DNA from: Methylobacter sp.
GTDB lineage: Bacteria > Pseudomonadota > Gammaproteobacteria > Methylococcales > Methylomonadaceae
Assembly (NCBI GenBank): GCA_028716975.1
Contig: JAQUOU010000007.1
Coordinates: 89,831-153,830, forward strand
Direction: 5' to 3'
DNA: 64,000 bases
The first letter of the stretch is position 1. Each line of letters starts with the position of its first letter. A program made the position numbers and the translations under genes. The notes under the pieces were generated by a model that saw only the letters and a list, made by a program, of their open reading frames with translations, was not told where the DNA came from and did not search any database. Positions 20,859 to 31,510 of the stretch are shown here, in pieces.

Positions 20859-21059
20859 TTATAAAGATTCATCTTCATCATCAATGTCTCCCGATAGAGG
20901 CTCGCCGGGAATCCTCTTTTCTTCCATCGCCCATTCCCCCAAATCTATTAATTTACAGCGTTCGCAGCAGAAGGGCTTAAATGGCTGTTCAGCAGTCCAG
21001 GGAACGGGGTGTTTACAAGTCGGGCATTTTACAATAAGCGGTTTGCCGGATGATGGCAT
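20859..21059 (-). CDS. yacG: DNA gyrase inhibitor YacG
   Basis: YacG is a small zinc protein that binds GyrB and blocks DNA binding by gyrase. The 66 residues from the ATG at 21059 include the zinc site CPTCKHPV and [14 protein letters not shown] and an acidic tail ([14 protein letters not shown]). The start overlaps the zapD stop (TGATG), so I prefer it to a TTG at 21071. It ends the minus-strand pil-coaE-zapD operon, the order usual in gammaproteobacteria. Confidence 0.93.
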   Translation of the reverse strand: MPSSGKPLIVKCPTCKHPVPWTAEQPFKPFCCERCKLIDLGEWAMEEKRIPGEPLSGDIDDEDESL

Positions 21060-21829
21060 CAGAACAGACAACGGGTTAAGGCGAAAGGAATATCATCTTG
21101 GCTTTGGATGGGCCGTTTATCATCAAAAGACGGTATCATAAACCTGATGCTGCAACGGTGTTTGCCTCCGCTTATCTCTGCAAAACAGGGCAGAGATTTA
21201 TCCAGGCTTACCTTGATCAACTGATAGGGTTGACTTTTATCCAGGGCAATCTGGAAAAAACCCGCCTCCGCAACTTCCTCAGTAGAGGCATTGCTGTTAC
21301 GTATAAAATTAAGTATAAGATTAATGGCGGTGCGTATATCTTCAAACGGACTGCACCAACGTTCCAAATCTTTTAAGCGATTGGATTCCACTTGCTCCAG
21401 CCAGAAATGGAACTCAGGCAGATCAAAGGAACAGGTTCCTCCAGGGATCGAGCTGCGCTGGGCAATACTTTGAAATAAGTCGCTTTCCATGACGTTGGCG
21501 CCGATTTTTCCTGTGGTGGCATAGAGTCTTTTGCTGGTTTGATTTAATTGGATGAGAATTTGTTGCAATTTTTCTGTGTCCACACCTTCGCTGTTAGCAA
21601 TTTTATTCAGCACGTTTATATGCCGATCCAACTCTTTGAGTATTTCTGATTTAAGGTCGTTACGCCTTAAAATCATAATAATATCAAGCAGGGTATTAAT
21701 AGCAGCTCGTGTATCCGCCACGGTTGTGCCGGACAGAAAATGGTTGAACTGTTGAAAAAGCTGTTCGAGCCTTATGAAAACCCGGATTCGTTCATTGAGT
21801 GGAAATTCATAGGTGATTGTGCTGTTCAC
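21059..21829 (-). CDS. zapD: cell division protein ZapD
   Basis: ZapD binds FtsZ and promotes bundling of its filaments at the division ring. The 256-residue protein begins [22 protein letters not shown], the family N-terminus, and contains FRNDLK-like [18 protein letters not shown] and [17 protein letters not shown]. The start is a GTG with AAAGGA about 12 bases upstream. It lies between coaE and yacG and overlaps the latter. Confidence 0.93.
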   Translation of the reverse strand: MNSTITYEFPLNERIRVFIRLEQLFQQFNHFLSGTTVADTRAAINTLLDIIMILRRNDLKSEILKELDRHINVLNKIANSEGVDTEKLQQILIQLNQTSKRLYATTGKIGANVMESDLFQSIAQRSSIPGGTCSFDLPEFHFWLEQVESNRLKDLERWCSPFEDIRTAINLILNFIRNSNASTEEVAEAGFFQIALDKSQPYQLIKVSLDKSLPCFAEISGGKHRCSIRFMIPSFDDKRPIQSQDDIPFALTRCLF

Positions 21830-21845
21830 AAATTAGTTCATCCTT

Positions 21846-22439
21846 TCAAATGCTTAATGAAAGGTATAAATTGTGCAGTTTTTTGACCTGTTCTGCAAGT
21901 CTATAATCAGTTTCCGAATTATCAATAATATCGTCAGCTTTTGATTTTCTGAATGCACGAGATACCTGATTATCGATTATTGACTGTATTCTCTCCAAAG
22001 TCAGATTATCCCTGCTTTTAACGCGCGCTATCTGTATTTCAACAGGGCAATCCACTACCAGAATCCGGTCAACAAAGTGGCCCATGCCGGTTTCTAATAA
22101 TAAGGGAACACAAATGATACAGTACTTGGCATTCAGTTTTTCAATTTCGGACTGGATAGCTTTATAAACCAGCGGATGAAGAATTGACTCCAGTTTCTGC
22201 TTCTGTTCGGAATTGGAAAAGATTTCTTCCCTGAGAGTATTTCTGTTAAGCGATCCATCCGGGTTGAGTATGTCTGGGCCAAATTCCTGAGTTATGCTGG
22301 CAAGCGCGGGTTGGCCTATTGCGACTAGTCGATGGGCTGTATCGTCAGCGTCAATAATAGGAACTCCAAAGCCTGCGAATAACCGGGCAACGGTTGTTTT
22401 TCCACAACCTATGCCGCCGGTCAGGCCGATCTTCAGCAT
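21846..22439 (-). CDS. coaE: dephospho-CoA kinase
   Basis: CoaE phosphorylates dephospho-CoA in the last step of coenzyme A synthesis. The 197 residues start with the P-loop GLTGGIGCGKTTVARLF and include DADDTAHRLV, HPLVYKAIQ and CVPLLLETGMGHFVDRILVVDC, all typical. The length is normal. It is 4 bases behind pilD and 16 bases ahead of zapD. Confidence 0.96.
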   Translation of the reverse strand: MLKIGLTGGIGCGKTTVARLFAGFGVPIIDADDTAHRLVAIGQPALASITQEFGPDILNPDGSLNRNTLREEIFSNSEQKQKLESILHPLVYKAIQSEIEKLNAKYCIICVPLLLETGMGHFVDRILVVDCPVEIQIARVKSRDNLTLERIQSIIDNQVSRAFRKSKADDIIDNSETDYRLAEQVKKLHNLYLSLSI

Positions 22440-22443
22440 AGGA

Positions 22444-23334
22444 TTAAAGACCTGTTGCTGATAAATAAAGCTGGTTGATCTCGTTTCCCCACAATAGCGC
22501 TATCCATCCGGCAGCAGCTAAATAGGGACCGAAAGGAATGGGAATACGATAGTCGCGATTAACAAAAATAATCATGGCTATGCCAATCACCGTCCCGACC
22601 AGCGAGGATAATAAAATAATGACAGGAAGAAATTGCCAGCCCAGCCAGGCGCCTAATAAAGCCAACAATTTAAAATCGCCATAGCCCATGCCCTCTTTGC
22701 CGGTAACCAGTTTAAAGAGATGATAAACCATCCAGAGCATCGTGTAACCGGCAATCGCGCCTATTATGCTGGCATGGCTATCGGTAAACACAGCAAACAG
22801 GCTCAAAAATAATCCCAGCCAAAGCACGGGGAGGGAGATTGCATCGGGCAATAACTGGTGGTCTATATCAATAAAACTCAGCGCAATAAGTGTCCACGTC
22901 AATACCAGCGCAAAACCTGTTTCAGGCGTGTAGCCGAAATGCCAGGCAACTATGGCGGAGGTTACGGCAGTAAAAATTTCTACGAAAGGATAACGTAATG
23001 AAATAGGGCTGCCGCAACTGGCGCATTTTCCTTTTAAAAAAAGATAGCTGATAACAGGAATATTCTGGTACGGCTTGATTGGGGTATTGCATTCAGGACA
23101 GCGGGATAAGGGCAAAACCAGATTGAGGGGCTCTTCTTTGGCTTGAAGAAAACCCTCCGGGCTGATTTGCAAATATTCCGTACATTCATTGCGCCAGCTT
23201 CGCTGCATCATTACCGGTAATCTATAGATAACGACATTGAGAAAACTGCCTACCAGCAAGCCGATAACCCCAGCCAAAGCAGCGATAAGGCCGGGTGAGT
23301 TCAACAAAATGCCAAGTTCAAACGGTTGCATCAT
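22444..23334 (-). CDS. pilD: type IV prepilin peptidase/N-methyltransferase
   Basis: PilD cleaves the leader of type IV prepilins and type II secretion pseudopilins at the inner membrane and methylates the new N-terminus. The 296 residues have about eight membrane helices, the four-cysteine zinc motif (CPECNTPI and CASCGSPI) of the methyltransferase domain, and the aspartyl protease residues in DIDHQLLPD and GMGYGDFKLLA. It follows pilC with a 55-base gap. Confidence 0.96.
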   Translation of the reverse strand: MMQPFELGILLNSPGLIAALAGVIGLLVGSFLNVVIYRLPVMMQRSWRNECTEYLQISPEGFLQAKEEPLNLVLPLSRCPECNTPIKPYQNIPVISYLFLKGKCASCGSPISLRYPFVEIFTAVTSAIVAWHFGYTPETGFALVLTWTLIALSFIDIDHQLLPDAISLPVLWLGLFLSLFAVFTDSHASIIGAIAGYTMLWMVYHLFKLVTGKEGMGYGDFKLLALLGAWLGWQFLPVIILLSSLVGTVIGIAMIIFVNRDYRIPIPFGPYLAAAGWIALLWGNEINQLYLSATGL

Positions 23335-23389
23335 GCGTTTTTAAAAGTATGTGTTTGGAATGTTTTGTGAACGTAAGAAGTAAAAGCAG

Positions 23390-24610
23390 TTAACCAACAG
23401 CCGCACCCATTTTGAATATGGGTAAATACATGGCAACAATTAGTCCACCGACCAGAATCCCCAGGATAACCATAATAATCGGTTCCATTAAACTGCTTAA
23501 ATTATCCACGAGATTATCGACTTCTTCTTCATAAAAATCAGCAATCTTATCCAGCATGGCGTCAATGGAGCCTGACTCTTCGCCAATGGCAACCATTTGC
23601 TGCACCATGTGAGGGAAAAGGTTGGCTTGACTCATGGCAAACTGTAATCGCTGACCTGTCGCCACTTCTTCGCGCATTTTTAAAACAGCTTCGGCGTAGA
23701 TAATATTGCCGCAGGCGCCGGCAACGGATTGCAGGGCTTCGACAAGCGGTACGCCGGCTGCGGACATAGTTGATAAGGTTCTGGCAAAACGGGCAATAGC
23801 GGATTTATTAATAATCAAGCCAACTATAGGTAACTTTAATAACGTTTTGTCCAGGAAGTGATTAAATTTCCGCGAACGTTTTTTGAAATAGCCAAAGGTA
23901 TAAACACTGCCGACAACGATACCAATAACGATCCACCAAAATTTTTGCATCCATTCAGACATATCAATAACCATTCGAGTAAACGCCGGTAAATCGGCGC
24001 CGAAGCTTTTGAAAAGATCTTCAAATACCGGCACTACAAAAATCAGGAGAATGGCGGTCACGATAAAAGCCACGACCACGACAGCGATAGGGTAAGTCAG
24101 AGCCTTTTTGATTTTCTTCTTCATGGACTCGGTTTTTTCTTTATAGGTCGCGATTTTATCCAGCAGAGTTTCCAGCACCCCGGCCTGTTCGCCCGCCTCA
24201 ACCAGGTTACAAAATAATTCATCAAAATACAGCGGTCTTTTGTTAAGCGCTTCGGCTAATGTGTCACCGCCTTCAATATCTGCTTTAATACCGAGCAAAA
24301 GTATCTGCATTCCCGGATTTTCATGGCCTTTGCCGACAATATCGAAGGACTGGACCAAAGGCACGCCAGCGCTAAGCATGGTTGCCAGTTGCCGGGAAAA
24401 AATCGCGATGTCCCCAGGCGTGATAGCCTTGGTTTTCGTACTGAACAGCGACTTGGGTTTTTTCTTGATTCTCGTAACGCGATAACCTTGTCTTCTTAAC
24501 TCCGTCTTGGCTATAGTCTCACTTTTGGCCGAGAGTTCTCCTTTGGTTTTCTTCCTGTTTTTGTCGGTTCCTTCCCAGATAAAGTCTATTTGTTCAGTTT
24601 GTTCTGCCAT
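23390..24610 (-). CDS. pilC: type IV pilus inner-membrane platform protein PilC
   Basis: PilC is the inner-membrane platform on which PilB drives pilus assembly. The 406 residues carry two GspF/PilC domains (ISRQLATMLSAGVPLVQSFDI and FARTLSTMSAAGVPLVEALQS) and three membrane helices. An N-terminal region reads IDFIWEGTDKNRKKTKGELSA. It lies 2 bases after the pilB stop. Confidence 0.96.
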   Translation of the reverse strand: MAEQTEQIDFIWEGTDKNRKKTKGELSAKSETIAKTELRRQGYRVTRIKKKPKSLFSTKTKAITPGDIAIFSRQLATMLSAGVPLVQSFDIVGKGHENPGMQILLLGIKADIEGGDTLAEALNKRPLYFDELFCNLVEAGEQAGVLETLLDKIATYKEKTESMKKKIKKALTYPIAVVVVAFIVTAILLIFVVPVFEDLFKSFGADLPAFTRMVIDMSEWMQKFWWIVIGIVVGSVYTFGYFKKRSRKFNHFLDKTLLKLPIVGLIINKSAIARFARTLSTMSAAGVPLVEALQSVAGACGNIIYAEAVLKMREEVATGQRLQFAMSQANLFPHMVQQMVAIGEESGSIDAMLDKIADFYEEEVDNLVDNLSSLMEPIIMVILGILVGGLIVAMYLPIFKMGAAVG

Positions 24611-24612
24611 TG

Positions 24613-26325
24613 TTATTCCTTGGTTACCCGGTCAATTTCTTCCAGGCTGGTAATGCCCATACGAATTTTATTCAATCCTGACGCCCGTAAATCATTAATT
24701 CCTTCTGCGGTAGCCTGTTCAGCCAATTGCATGGCATTGCCGCCCTCAAGAATCAACGCCCGCATTTTTTCGCTCAGCGTCATAACCTGATAAATACCGA
24801 CACGGCCTTTATAGCCATTTGTGCAATGCTCACAACCTACGGGACTGAATATTTTGAGGGTTTTCAACTCCTCTTGCTTAAAACCGGCTGAGGTAAGAAT
24901 ATTATCCGGGAAATCGGCGGGGATCTTGCAATGCTCGCATAAACGCCGCGCCAGGCGCTGCGCCATAATCAAGTTGACGGCTGAGACGATATTGAAGGGC
25001 GCAATGCCCATTTGCATCAGCCGGTTTAATGTCTGGGGGGCGTCATTGGTATGTAAAGTTGATAACACCAGATGGCCTGTTTGCGCGGCTTTAACAGCGA
25101 TCTCCGCGGTTTCTAAATCCCGGATTTCGCCTACCATGATTATATCGGGATCCTGGCGCAGGAAGGCCCGTAATGCGCCTGCAAATGTCAAACCGGCTTT
25201 AACATTCATGTTAACCTGGTTGATGCCTTCTACCGTAATTTCGACAGGATCCTCGGCGGTGGAAATATTACGTTCAATACTATTGAGAATATTCAATCCG
25301 GTATAGAGCGTAACGGTTTTACCGCTACCGGTCGGCCCTGTGACCAGAACCATTCCATAGGGTTTATGAATGGCGTGGAGAAAAAGCCTTTCCTGCTCCG
25401 GCTCAAAACCCAGTTTTTCGATACCCAACTGGGCGCTGGTGGGATCTAAAATCCGTAAAACGACTTTTTCACCAAATAGTGTCGGACAGGTATTCACCCG
25501 AAAATCAATCGCACGGTTTTTCGATAGAATCATTTTGATACGGCCATCCTGCGGAACCCGGCGCTCTGCAATATCCATTTTAGACATGACTTTGATTCGG
25601 GATATGATCCTGTTTGCTATATTGGCGGGCGGACTGGCAACCTGATACAGGATGCCATCAGCTCTGAAACGAATACGGAAATTTTTTTCGTAAGGCTCCA
25701 TGTGTATATCGGAAGCGCCTTTTTTGATGGAGTCCAGCAGAATTTTATTAACGAAGCGAACAATCGGGGCATCGTCAATTTCTGAATTGGCGTCCTCTTT
25801 GGCCGGATCGTCATCTCCTCCCGTAATATTCAGATTATCCAGATCCTCATCGAGCAGATCGGTCATTGAGGTATCAATAGCTTCTAAAGCTGTTTCGATA
25901 GCCTTGACCAGCTTGTCTTCTTCTACCAGGATAGTTTCCGGATTAAGCCGGCTCTGAAATTTGATGTCGTCCAGCGCCTGAAAATTAGTCGGATCAGAGA
26001 GGGCGATAAACAGCGTTTTCCCACGGGTAAAAAGGGGAAGCACATGATATTTGCGAATCAGTTTTTCGTTGACCAGTTTTACCGGCAGACTGCGGCAATC
26101 AATGGCATCCAGGTCAAAAAAAGGCACGCCGAATTCAACTGAGGCTTTCGATGCGACAGCTTTGCTGTCTATAAGTTTATTGGCGACGAGGTAGCTGATT
26201 AAGGGGATTTTCTTTTTCTTCGCTTCCTGGATATGGGTTTGAGCATCGGTTTCATTTAGCAAGCCATCCTGAATCAGGCATTTTGTAAGACCGCTAAAAT
26301 GAAAATTTGCTGATGCTGTTGCCAT
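24613..26325 (-). CDS. pilB: type IV pilus assembly ATPase PilB
   Basis: PilB is the hexameric ATPase that powers pilin polymerisation from the cytoplasm. The 570 residues have the N-terminal GspE/MshEN domain, Walker A GPTGSGKTVTLY (about residue 330), the Asp and His boxes, Walker B (DPDIIMVGEIRD) and the tetracysteine zinc motif (CEHCKIP and CEHCTNGY). It is the first gene of the pilB-pilC-pilD-coaE-zapD-yacG operon. Confidence 0.96.
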   Translation of the reverse strand: MATASANFHFSGLTKCLIQDGLLNETDAQTHIQEAKKKKIPLISYLVANKLIDSKAVASKASVEFGVPFFDLDAIDCRSLPVKLVNEKLIRKYHVLPLFTRGKTLFIALSDPTNFQALDDIKFQSRLNPETILVEEDKLVKAIETALEAIDTSMTDLLDEDLDNLNITGGDDDPAKEDANSEIDDAPIVRFVNKILLDSIKKGASDIHMEPYEKNFRIRFRADGILYQVASPPANIANRIISRIKVMSKMDIAERRVPQDGRIKMILSKNRAIDFRVNTCPTLFGEKVVLRILDPTSAQLGIEKLGFEPEQERLFLHAIHKPYGMVLVTGPTGSGKTVTLYTGLNILNSIERNISTAEDPVEITVEGINQVNMNVKAGLTFAGALRAFLRQDPDIIMVGEIRDLETAEIAVKAAQTGHLVLSTLHTNDAPQTLNRLMQMGIAPFNIVSAVNLIMAQRLARRLCEHCKIPADFPDNILTSAGFKQEELKTLKIFSPVGCEHCTNGYKGRVGIYQVMTLSEKMRALILEGGNAMQLAEQATAEGINDLRASGLNKIRMGITSLEEIDRVTKE

Positions 26326-26447
26326 AGGATAATTATTAAATTCAGTTATATAAGAAAAATATAGATGACAAAGGTTTAAGATTCAAGCTAACTACTACAG
26401 CCTTGCTCTTAACCCTTTGTATTTAACCTGGAATCCATTTTTATCCT

Positions 26448-29258
26448 TTATAAGGCACTGATTTTTTTCTGTTGTTCTTCAAGGCTATGAAGCGAAGATA
26501 GTAAATCGCCAAGTCTTAACTTTTCTTTTGCTATCACTTCTGCCGGAGCTTTATCTATAAATGCCGAGTTGTTTAATTTGCCCTCTATTCTTGGCAAGTC
26601 GTTGTTGATTTTTTGTATTTCTTTTTCGAGCCGCGCCAATTCGGCATTTTTGTCGATTAAACCGGCCATTGGAATCAGGATTTTCATATCACCGACTAAA
26701 GCAATGGCTGATTCCGGCGCTGGTTCATCTCTGTTCAGCCAGCTTATTGATTCCAGCCGGCCCAGTTTTTGTAAATAAATCCGGCTGTCAGTTAAACTAT
26801 TCTGGTCAGATGCCGAGCCATTCTGCACTAAAACATGCAGCGGTTTACCGGGGGCGATATTCATTTCGCCGCGGATACGGCGAACGCCAAGAATAAAGCC
26901 CATAATCCAGTTGACTTCGCTGAGCACGTTCATATCAATTTGGCTGTCATCCGCTACCGGGTAAGGCTGCAACATAATGGTGTCGGCACTGATACCCGCA
27001 AGAGGCGCGACGCGTTGCCAGATTTCTTCGGTAATGAACGGCATCAACGGGTGAGTCAAACGCAGCACACTTTCCAGAACCGTCAGCAATGTCTTACGAG
27101 TGCCGCGTTGCAATGCCTCATCATCGGATTGCAGGGAAATTTTTGCAAATTCAAGATACCAGTCGCAGTATTCATTCCAGATAAATTCATAAATGGCTTG
27201 AGCCGCCAGATCAAAACGGTAGTTATCAATAGCGTTGCTGGCCGTAGCTATCACTTGATTGAGTCTGGCAATAATCCAGCGATCGATTTGCGTATAGAGA
27301 CAAGGCGCATCGGACAGCCCGTTATCCTGCCCCTCCGTATTCATTAATACATAACGCGCTGCATTCCAGAGTTTGTTGCAAAAATTGCGATAACCTTCAG
27401 TCCGGGCAAGATCGAAGCGAATGTCCCGGCCGGTAGAAGCCAACGACGCGAAAGTAAAACGCAGGGCATCGGTGCCGTAGGAAGGAATGCCGTCAGGAAA
27501 ATATTTCCTGGTATCCTGTTCAATTTTCTTGGCCAAGTGCGGCTGCATCATGCCGGAAGTTCGTTTTTCTATTAAAGCATCCAGCTCAATGCCATCGATC
27601 AAATCAATAGGATCCAGCGCATTGCCTTTGGACTTGGACATTTTCTGTCCTTCAGCGTCGCGAACCAGACCGTGTATATAGACTTCCCTAAACGGCGCCG
27701 CACTCTGGAATTTCAGCCCCATCATAATCATGCGGGCAACCCAGAAGAAAATAATATCAAAGCCGGTAACCAGGACGCTGGTCGGGTAATGTTTGGCCAG
27801 TTCTTCGGTATTATCCGGCCAGCCCAAGGTAGAAAAAGGCCATAATGCCGATGAAAACCAGGTGTCCAGCACGTCGTCATCCTGTTTAAGCGGATAGTCT
27901 GCCGGCAAGTTGTGTTTCTCACGGATTTCCTGTTCGGAATGACCCACATAAATATTGTCCTGGCTGTCATACCAGGCGGGAATGCGATGCCCCCACCAGA
28001 TTTGCCGGGAAATACACCAGTCCTTAATATTGCGCATCCAGTCAAAATAGGTATTTTTCCAGTTGTCCGGTACAAATTTGATGTCGCCGTTTTCCACGGC
28101 GGCAATGGCAGGCGCCGCCAAAGGTTCAACTTTGACATACCACTGGTCAGTCAGTAGCGGCTCGATAACACTGCCGGAACGGTCGCCTCTGGGCACCATT
28201 AATTTATGGTCGACAATCTTTTCTATTAAGCCCTGGGCTTCAAGATCGGTAACAACCTGTTTACGGGCATCAAAGCGGTCAAGGCCAAAATACTTATGGG
28301 GAATCAATTGATCATCATCGCCTTTATTGTTTCTGATTTGAGCATCAACAGTAAAAATATTAATCAGACCGCCATTAGGCAGTGCCTGAATAACCGACAT
28401 ATCGCGATGACGCAGCCAGACATCGTAGTCATTAAAATCATGGGCAGGCGTAATTTTGACGCAACCGGTGCCAAATTCAGGATCAACATAAGAGTCAGCA
28501 ATTATGGGAATTTTGCGCCCCGTTAGCGGCAATTCCACAAATTCCCCCAATAAATGTTTGTAGCGCTCATCATTTGGATGTATCGCTACGGCGGCATCGC
28601 CCAGCATGGTTTCCGGGCGGGTTGTCGCGACAATTAAATGTCCTTGTCCATTGGCCAGCGGATAACGCAGATACCACATCGAACCATTTTCTTCTTCTGA
28701 CAGAACCTCCAGATCAGATACGGCCGTGTGTAAAACGGGATCCCAGTTAACCAGGCGTTTACCGCGATAAATCAGGCCTTCTTCATAAAGCTGGATAAAC
28801 ACTTCCTGAACCGCATCAGACATGCCTTCATCCATGGTAAAACGTTCCCTGCTCCAGTCCAGGGAAGAGCCCATGCGGCGAAGTTGACGGGTAATCGTGC
28901 CGCCGGATTCTTCCTTCCATTCCCAGATTTTTTCGATGAATTTTTCACGGCCATAATCATGCCGGTTTTTACCTTCATCATTAATCAGACGCTCAACGAC
29001 CATTTGCGTGGCAATGCCCGCATGATCGGTACCGGCCTGCCATAATACGCTATAGCCTTTCATGCGATGGTAGCGCGTGAGTGCATCCATGATGGTATCC
29101 TGAAACGCATGTCCCATATGTAAACTGCCGGTGACATTGGGTGGCGGAATCATGATGCAATAGGATTCACCTTCCGGTTTGGCTGCAAAGTAGCCATTTT
29201 TTTCCCAGATTTTATACCAGCGTTGTTCAATTGAATGAGGGGCGTATGTTTTTTCCAT
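26448..29258 (-). CDS. valS: valyl-tRNA synthetase
   Basis: ValS charges tRNA(Val). The 936-residue class I synthetase has the HIGH motif ([15 protein letters not shown], about residues 38-52), an editing domain with [10 protein letters not shown], the KMSKS motif (about residue 539), an anticodon-binding domain and a C-terminal coiled-coil arm ([22 protein letters not shown]). The length is normal. A 122-base gap separates it from pilB on the same strand. Confidence 0.98.
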   Translation of the reverse strand: MEKTYAPHSIEQRWYKIWEKNGYFAAKPEGESYCIMIPPPNVTGSLHMGHAFQDTIMDALTRYHRMKGYSVLWQAGTDHAGIATQMVVERLINDEGKNRHDYGREKFIEKIWEWKEESGGTITRQLRRMGSSLDWSRERFTMDEGMSDAVQEVFIQLYEEGLIYRGKRLVNWDPVLHTAVSDLEVLSEEENGSMWYLRYPLANGQGHLIVATTRPETMLGDAAVAIHPNDERYKHLLGEFVELPLTGRKIPIIADSYVDPEFGTGCVKITPAHDFNDYDVWLRHRDMSVIQALPNGGLINIFTVDAQIRNNKGDDDQLIPHKYFGLDRFDARKQVVTDLEAQGLIEKIVDHKLMVPRGDRSGSVIEPLLTDQWYVKVEPLAAPAIAAVENGDIKFVPDNWKNTYFDWMRNIKDWCISRQIWWGHRIPAWYDSQDNIYVGHSEQEIREKHNLPADYPLKQDDDVLDTWFSSALWPFSTLGWPDNTEELAKHYPTSVLVTGFDIIFFWVARMIMMGLKFQSAAPFREVYIHGLVRDAEGQKMSKSKGNALDPIDLIDGIELDALIEKRTSGMMQPHLAKKIEQDTRKYFPDGIPSYGTDALRFTFASLASTGRDIRFDLARTEGYRNFCNKLWNAARYVLMNTEGQDNGLSDAPCLYTQIDRWIIARLNQVIATASNAIDNYRFDLAAQAIYEFIWNEYCDWYLEFAKISLQSDDEALQRGTRKTLLTVLESVLRLTHPLMPFITEEIWQRVAPLAGISADTIMLQPYPVADDSQIDMNVLSEVNWIMGFILGVRRIRGEMNIAPGKPLHVLVQNGSASDQNSLTDSRIYLQKLGRLESISWLNRDEPAPESAIALVGDMKILIPMAGLIDKNAELARLEKEIQKINNDLPRIEGKLNNSAFIDKAPAEVIAKEKLRLGDLLSSLHSLEEQQKKISAL

Positions 29259-29662
29259 GTAAAAATGGCTCAGTGTTGGTAAAAGTTAAAGTTTAGGATC
29301 GTAAAGATTGGGCGAGTTAGGGTTGTAAGCCAATATCTATGCCAGCAATATAGATTAGGAATTTTTTATTTAAATTTACCTGGGTATTTTGGGCTATAAA
29401 TATAGTTTATGTAATTGAGCCGGCTGCTTTTATCTTTTGCTATCTTTTCCGGCTTGAGAAGTGAAAGTGTTTTTAATAATGATGTCACAATTTTATCGAA
29501 TAATATTACTTTACCCTTACCTCTGAATAAATGTTTTAATTTGAAATTGCTGATATAAAGAATCAAGCAATGCTATATGATGACAGCGAGAAAGCAAATT
29601 GCTTTTTCAACCTTTTATTTTCCGGCACTGCCTGGAAACCAACCTAAACGACTTTATAAATT
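29259..29662. other. intergenic region, no gene recognised
   Basis: About 400 AT-rich bases between divergent valS and the small secreted-protein gene. Promoters for both are expected here. A 66-codon open frame on the minus strand has no recognisable domain and an AT-driven composition, so I do not call it a gene. Confidence 0.6.
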
Positions 29663-30013
29663 ATGAATATCATTAAAAAAACACTACTTACTTTCTTTAT
29701 AGGCACCTTAATAACTACAAGCAGCCATATTGCTTTTGCCGGAGAAGCCGCTACTAGTTCGGCCAAAAGCATTGAAGAAACTATTACGCATATTGAAAAG
29801 GCTTTAACCGAAGTAAACAAAAGTGACTTTGCCGCAGCTCAAGTGCATTTGAAAGCCGCGCGCGAAACTTCTGACCAAATTACAGGCCATGAAATAATGG
29901 TAAAACAAGGAAATGGAAGCGTTATTCAGGGAATGATACAAGCCAGAAAAGGCGATGTTGCCAAATCCGCTGAGGAATTGACCAAAGCCCTAGGCTTTTA
30001 TAAATCACTTTAA
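29663..30013 (+). CDS. small secreted helical protein of unknown function
   Basis: A 116-residue protein with a clear signal peptide (KKTLLTFFIGTLITTSSHIAFA, cleavage after AFA), then two or three amphipathic helices (SIEETITHIEKALTEVNK, AAQVHLKAARETSDQITG). It ends KSAEELTKALGFYKSL. The alternation of charged and hydrophobic residues suggests a periplasmic helical bundle, possibly with tetratricopeptide-like pairs. I do not recognise a named family. It stands alone with its own upstream region. Confidence 0.75.
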   Translation: MNIIKKTLLTFFIGTLITTSSHIAFAGEAATSSAKSIEETITHIEKALTEVNKSDFAAAQVHLKAARETSDQITGHEIMVKQGNGSVIQGMIQARKGDVAKSAEELTKALGFYKSL

Positions 30014-30137
30014 CAATTTTTAGTTTTTAAGTTAAGGCGGTTTCAGCTTTATATTAATGTCAGGTTAATGTTTAATTCGTGCAGCTAATTCATGAGATAG
30101 AGAAGTTCATCGATCCCGGTAATTTCATGTTATTACC

Positions 30138-30392
30138 TTAAAAATCAAAATCTACTTCATCAAAATCACCGAGTTGCTCTTGTAATCTTTTCTTCTCCCA
30201 ATACATTTCAATTTTTCTGCGGGCAGCCATCTTTTTGGCGGCCCGTTCATTTTCATTGGGCAAAGTAATATATTCGTCGTTTAAGCTTACATCGAATTCT
30301 TCAATATCAAGCTCAATTTCGTCTTTATTCTTGTCGTCCTCGGGCTTGGAAAGAGATTTATCAATTACAGATTTAGATGATTTTTTAGTCAT
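30138..30392 (-). CDS. small acidic PA3496-like protein
   Basis: An 84-residue, strongly charged protein. The N-terminal part is disordered and Lys/Asp/Glu-rich; the C-terminal helix ERAAKKMAARRKIEMYWEKKRLQEQLGDFDEVDFDF resembles the conserved tail of the PA3496 family found across gammaproteobacteria. Its function is not established. No membrane segment or signal is seen. It is monocistronic and convergent with the gene at 29663-30013. Confidence 0.7.
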   Translation of the reverse strand: MTKKSSKSVIDKSLSKPEDDKNKDEIELDIEEFDVSLNDEYITLPNENERAAKKMAARRKIEMYWEKKRLQEQLGDFDEVDFDF

Positions 30393-30881
30393 TGTGAAAC
30401 CAACTTTAAAAAATTTACTTTTTAATTGTCTACCGCAATTTTGTAAAGCAAAATTATACTACGAGCCCGAAAAATCCTATATTTCGTACCTATTAGTCTT
30501 CTATTGACCTTTAATTTTCATTCAAAAAAAAACAGCTCATTTGGTGAATAGCATTATCACTGGATTATAAAATACTAGCTTATAGCTAAAAAAGTACTGG
30601 AGCTTCGGCATCATTTATAGCCGCCAAAAGAAATTATGTTGAATAATTATTTTTGGGAAATTGATAAATCATTAAAATTAGTAATAATTGACAATAATAA
30701 AATTGACTTCTTTAACGTGTATCTATAGAATTCATATCGCTCGAAATTGATTTATCTTTATGCTTATCTCTACGAAGTTCTTACTGCAATTGCTCGTCCT
30801 GTTTATCATTAAGTAATTCTTAAATTTCCCAGCTTCATTGCCTCACAAGGCACAAATTACTAATTTTTATAGGACTATACT
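30393..30881. other. AT-rich intergenic region with the cold-shock gene leader
   Basis: Nearly 490 bases without a gene. The right part is presumably the promoter and long untranslated leader of the cold-shock gene, as is usual for cspA-type mRNAs whose leaders fold differently in the cold. ATAGGAC before the ATG provides the ribosome-binding site. I cannot define a transcription start. Confidence 0.45.
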
Positions 30882-31082
30882 ATGACTACCGGCACTGTTA
30901 AATGGTTTAATGCTGAAAAAGGCTTTGGTTTTATTCAGCAGGAAAACGGCCCTGATGTTTTTGTTCACTTTCGTAATATTAATAGCTCTGGCTTTAAATC
31001 CCTTGATGAAGGGCAAAAAGTACAGTTCACTGTGACACAAGGACAAAAAGGTCCACAAGCAGAAGAAGTCACCATCGTTTAA
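30882..31082 (+). CDS. cspA: cold-shock protein, CspA family
   Basis: A 66-residue CspA-type OB-fold protein that binds single-stranded RNA and DNA as an RNA chaperone. RNP1 (KGFGFIQQ) and RNP2 (VFVHFRNI) are intact, and the start [16 protein letters not shown] is typical. It is monocistronic with a long AT-rich upstream region and a hairpin 13 bases after the stop. Which csp paralogue it is cannot be told, so the symbol is generic. Confidence 0.94.
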   Translation: MTTGTVKWFNAEKGFGFIQQENGPDVFVHFRNINSSGFKSLDEGQKVQFTVTQGQKGPQAEEVTIV

Positions 31083-31095
31083 TTGCATTAAAAAC

Positions 31096-31126
31096 ACTGT
31101 AGCTTACTTAAGCTGTAGGCTACAGT
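31096..31126 (+). terminator. probable terminator of the cold-shock gene
   Basis: A hairpin with 8-base arms ACTGTAGC and GCTACAGT starts 13 bases after the stop codon. The following TGTTAATT is only a weak T-rich tail, so termination may be partial. Confidence 0.55.
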
Positions 31127-31510
31127 TGTTAATTACCACAACCTGCCAGCTTAACCACTCCATTATCTTATTGCCTATCATTTTAATCGGCATCGCCTTT
31201 TAAAATGAATCAGTTGAAAAACTGGTCGGCACATGTTTACCCAAAACTTGAAACTCCATGTTGTTTAAACTAACAGCATATCCATGTCTATGTCTAAAAA
31301 AAACCATTACCGAGTGAAATGAGTTAATTACGCAGGACACTGAGTTTGGGGGTAAAAAGTATTTACGTATATAATCCCACATCGAAGCAGAGTTTGAAGC
31401 CTAATTGAAGTTTGCACCAGTCTCATCTTCAGCACAGTTTAGCAATGATATTTCGTGGAGAATCGCTGCTATCTGCGTCCTAATCCAACAATAAATTTTA
31501 ACGGTACGCT
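31127..31510. other. intergenic region, no gene recognised
   Basis: About 380 bases between the cold-shock gene and the ubiB-like gene. A 60-codon minus-strand frame has no domain or ribosome-binding site and is not called. The promoter of the ubiB-like gene should lie here. Confidence 0.5.

Noticed and set aside
29366..29566. 66-codon minus-strand frame
   Set aside because: Low-complexity AT-rich composition, no ribosome-binding site and no domain.
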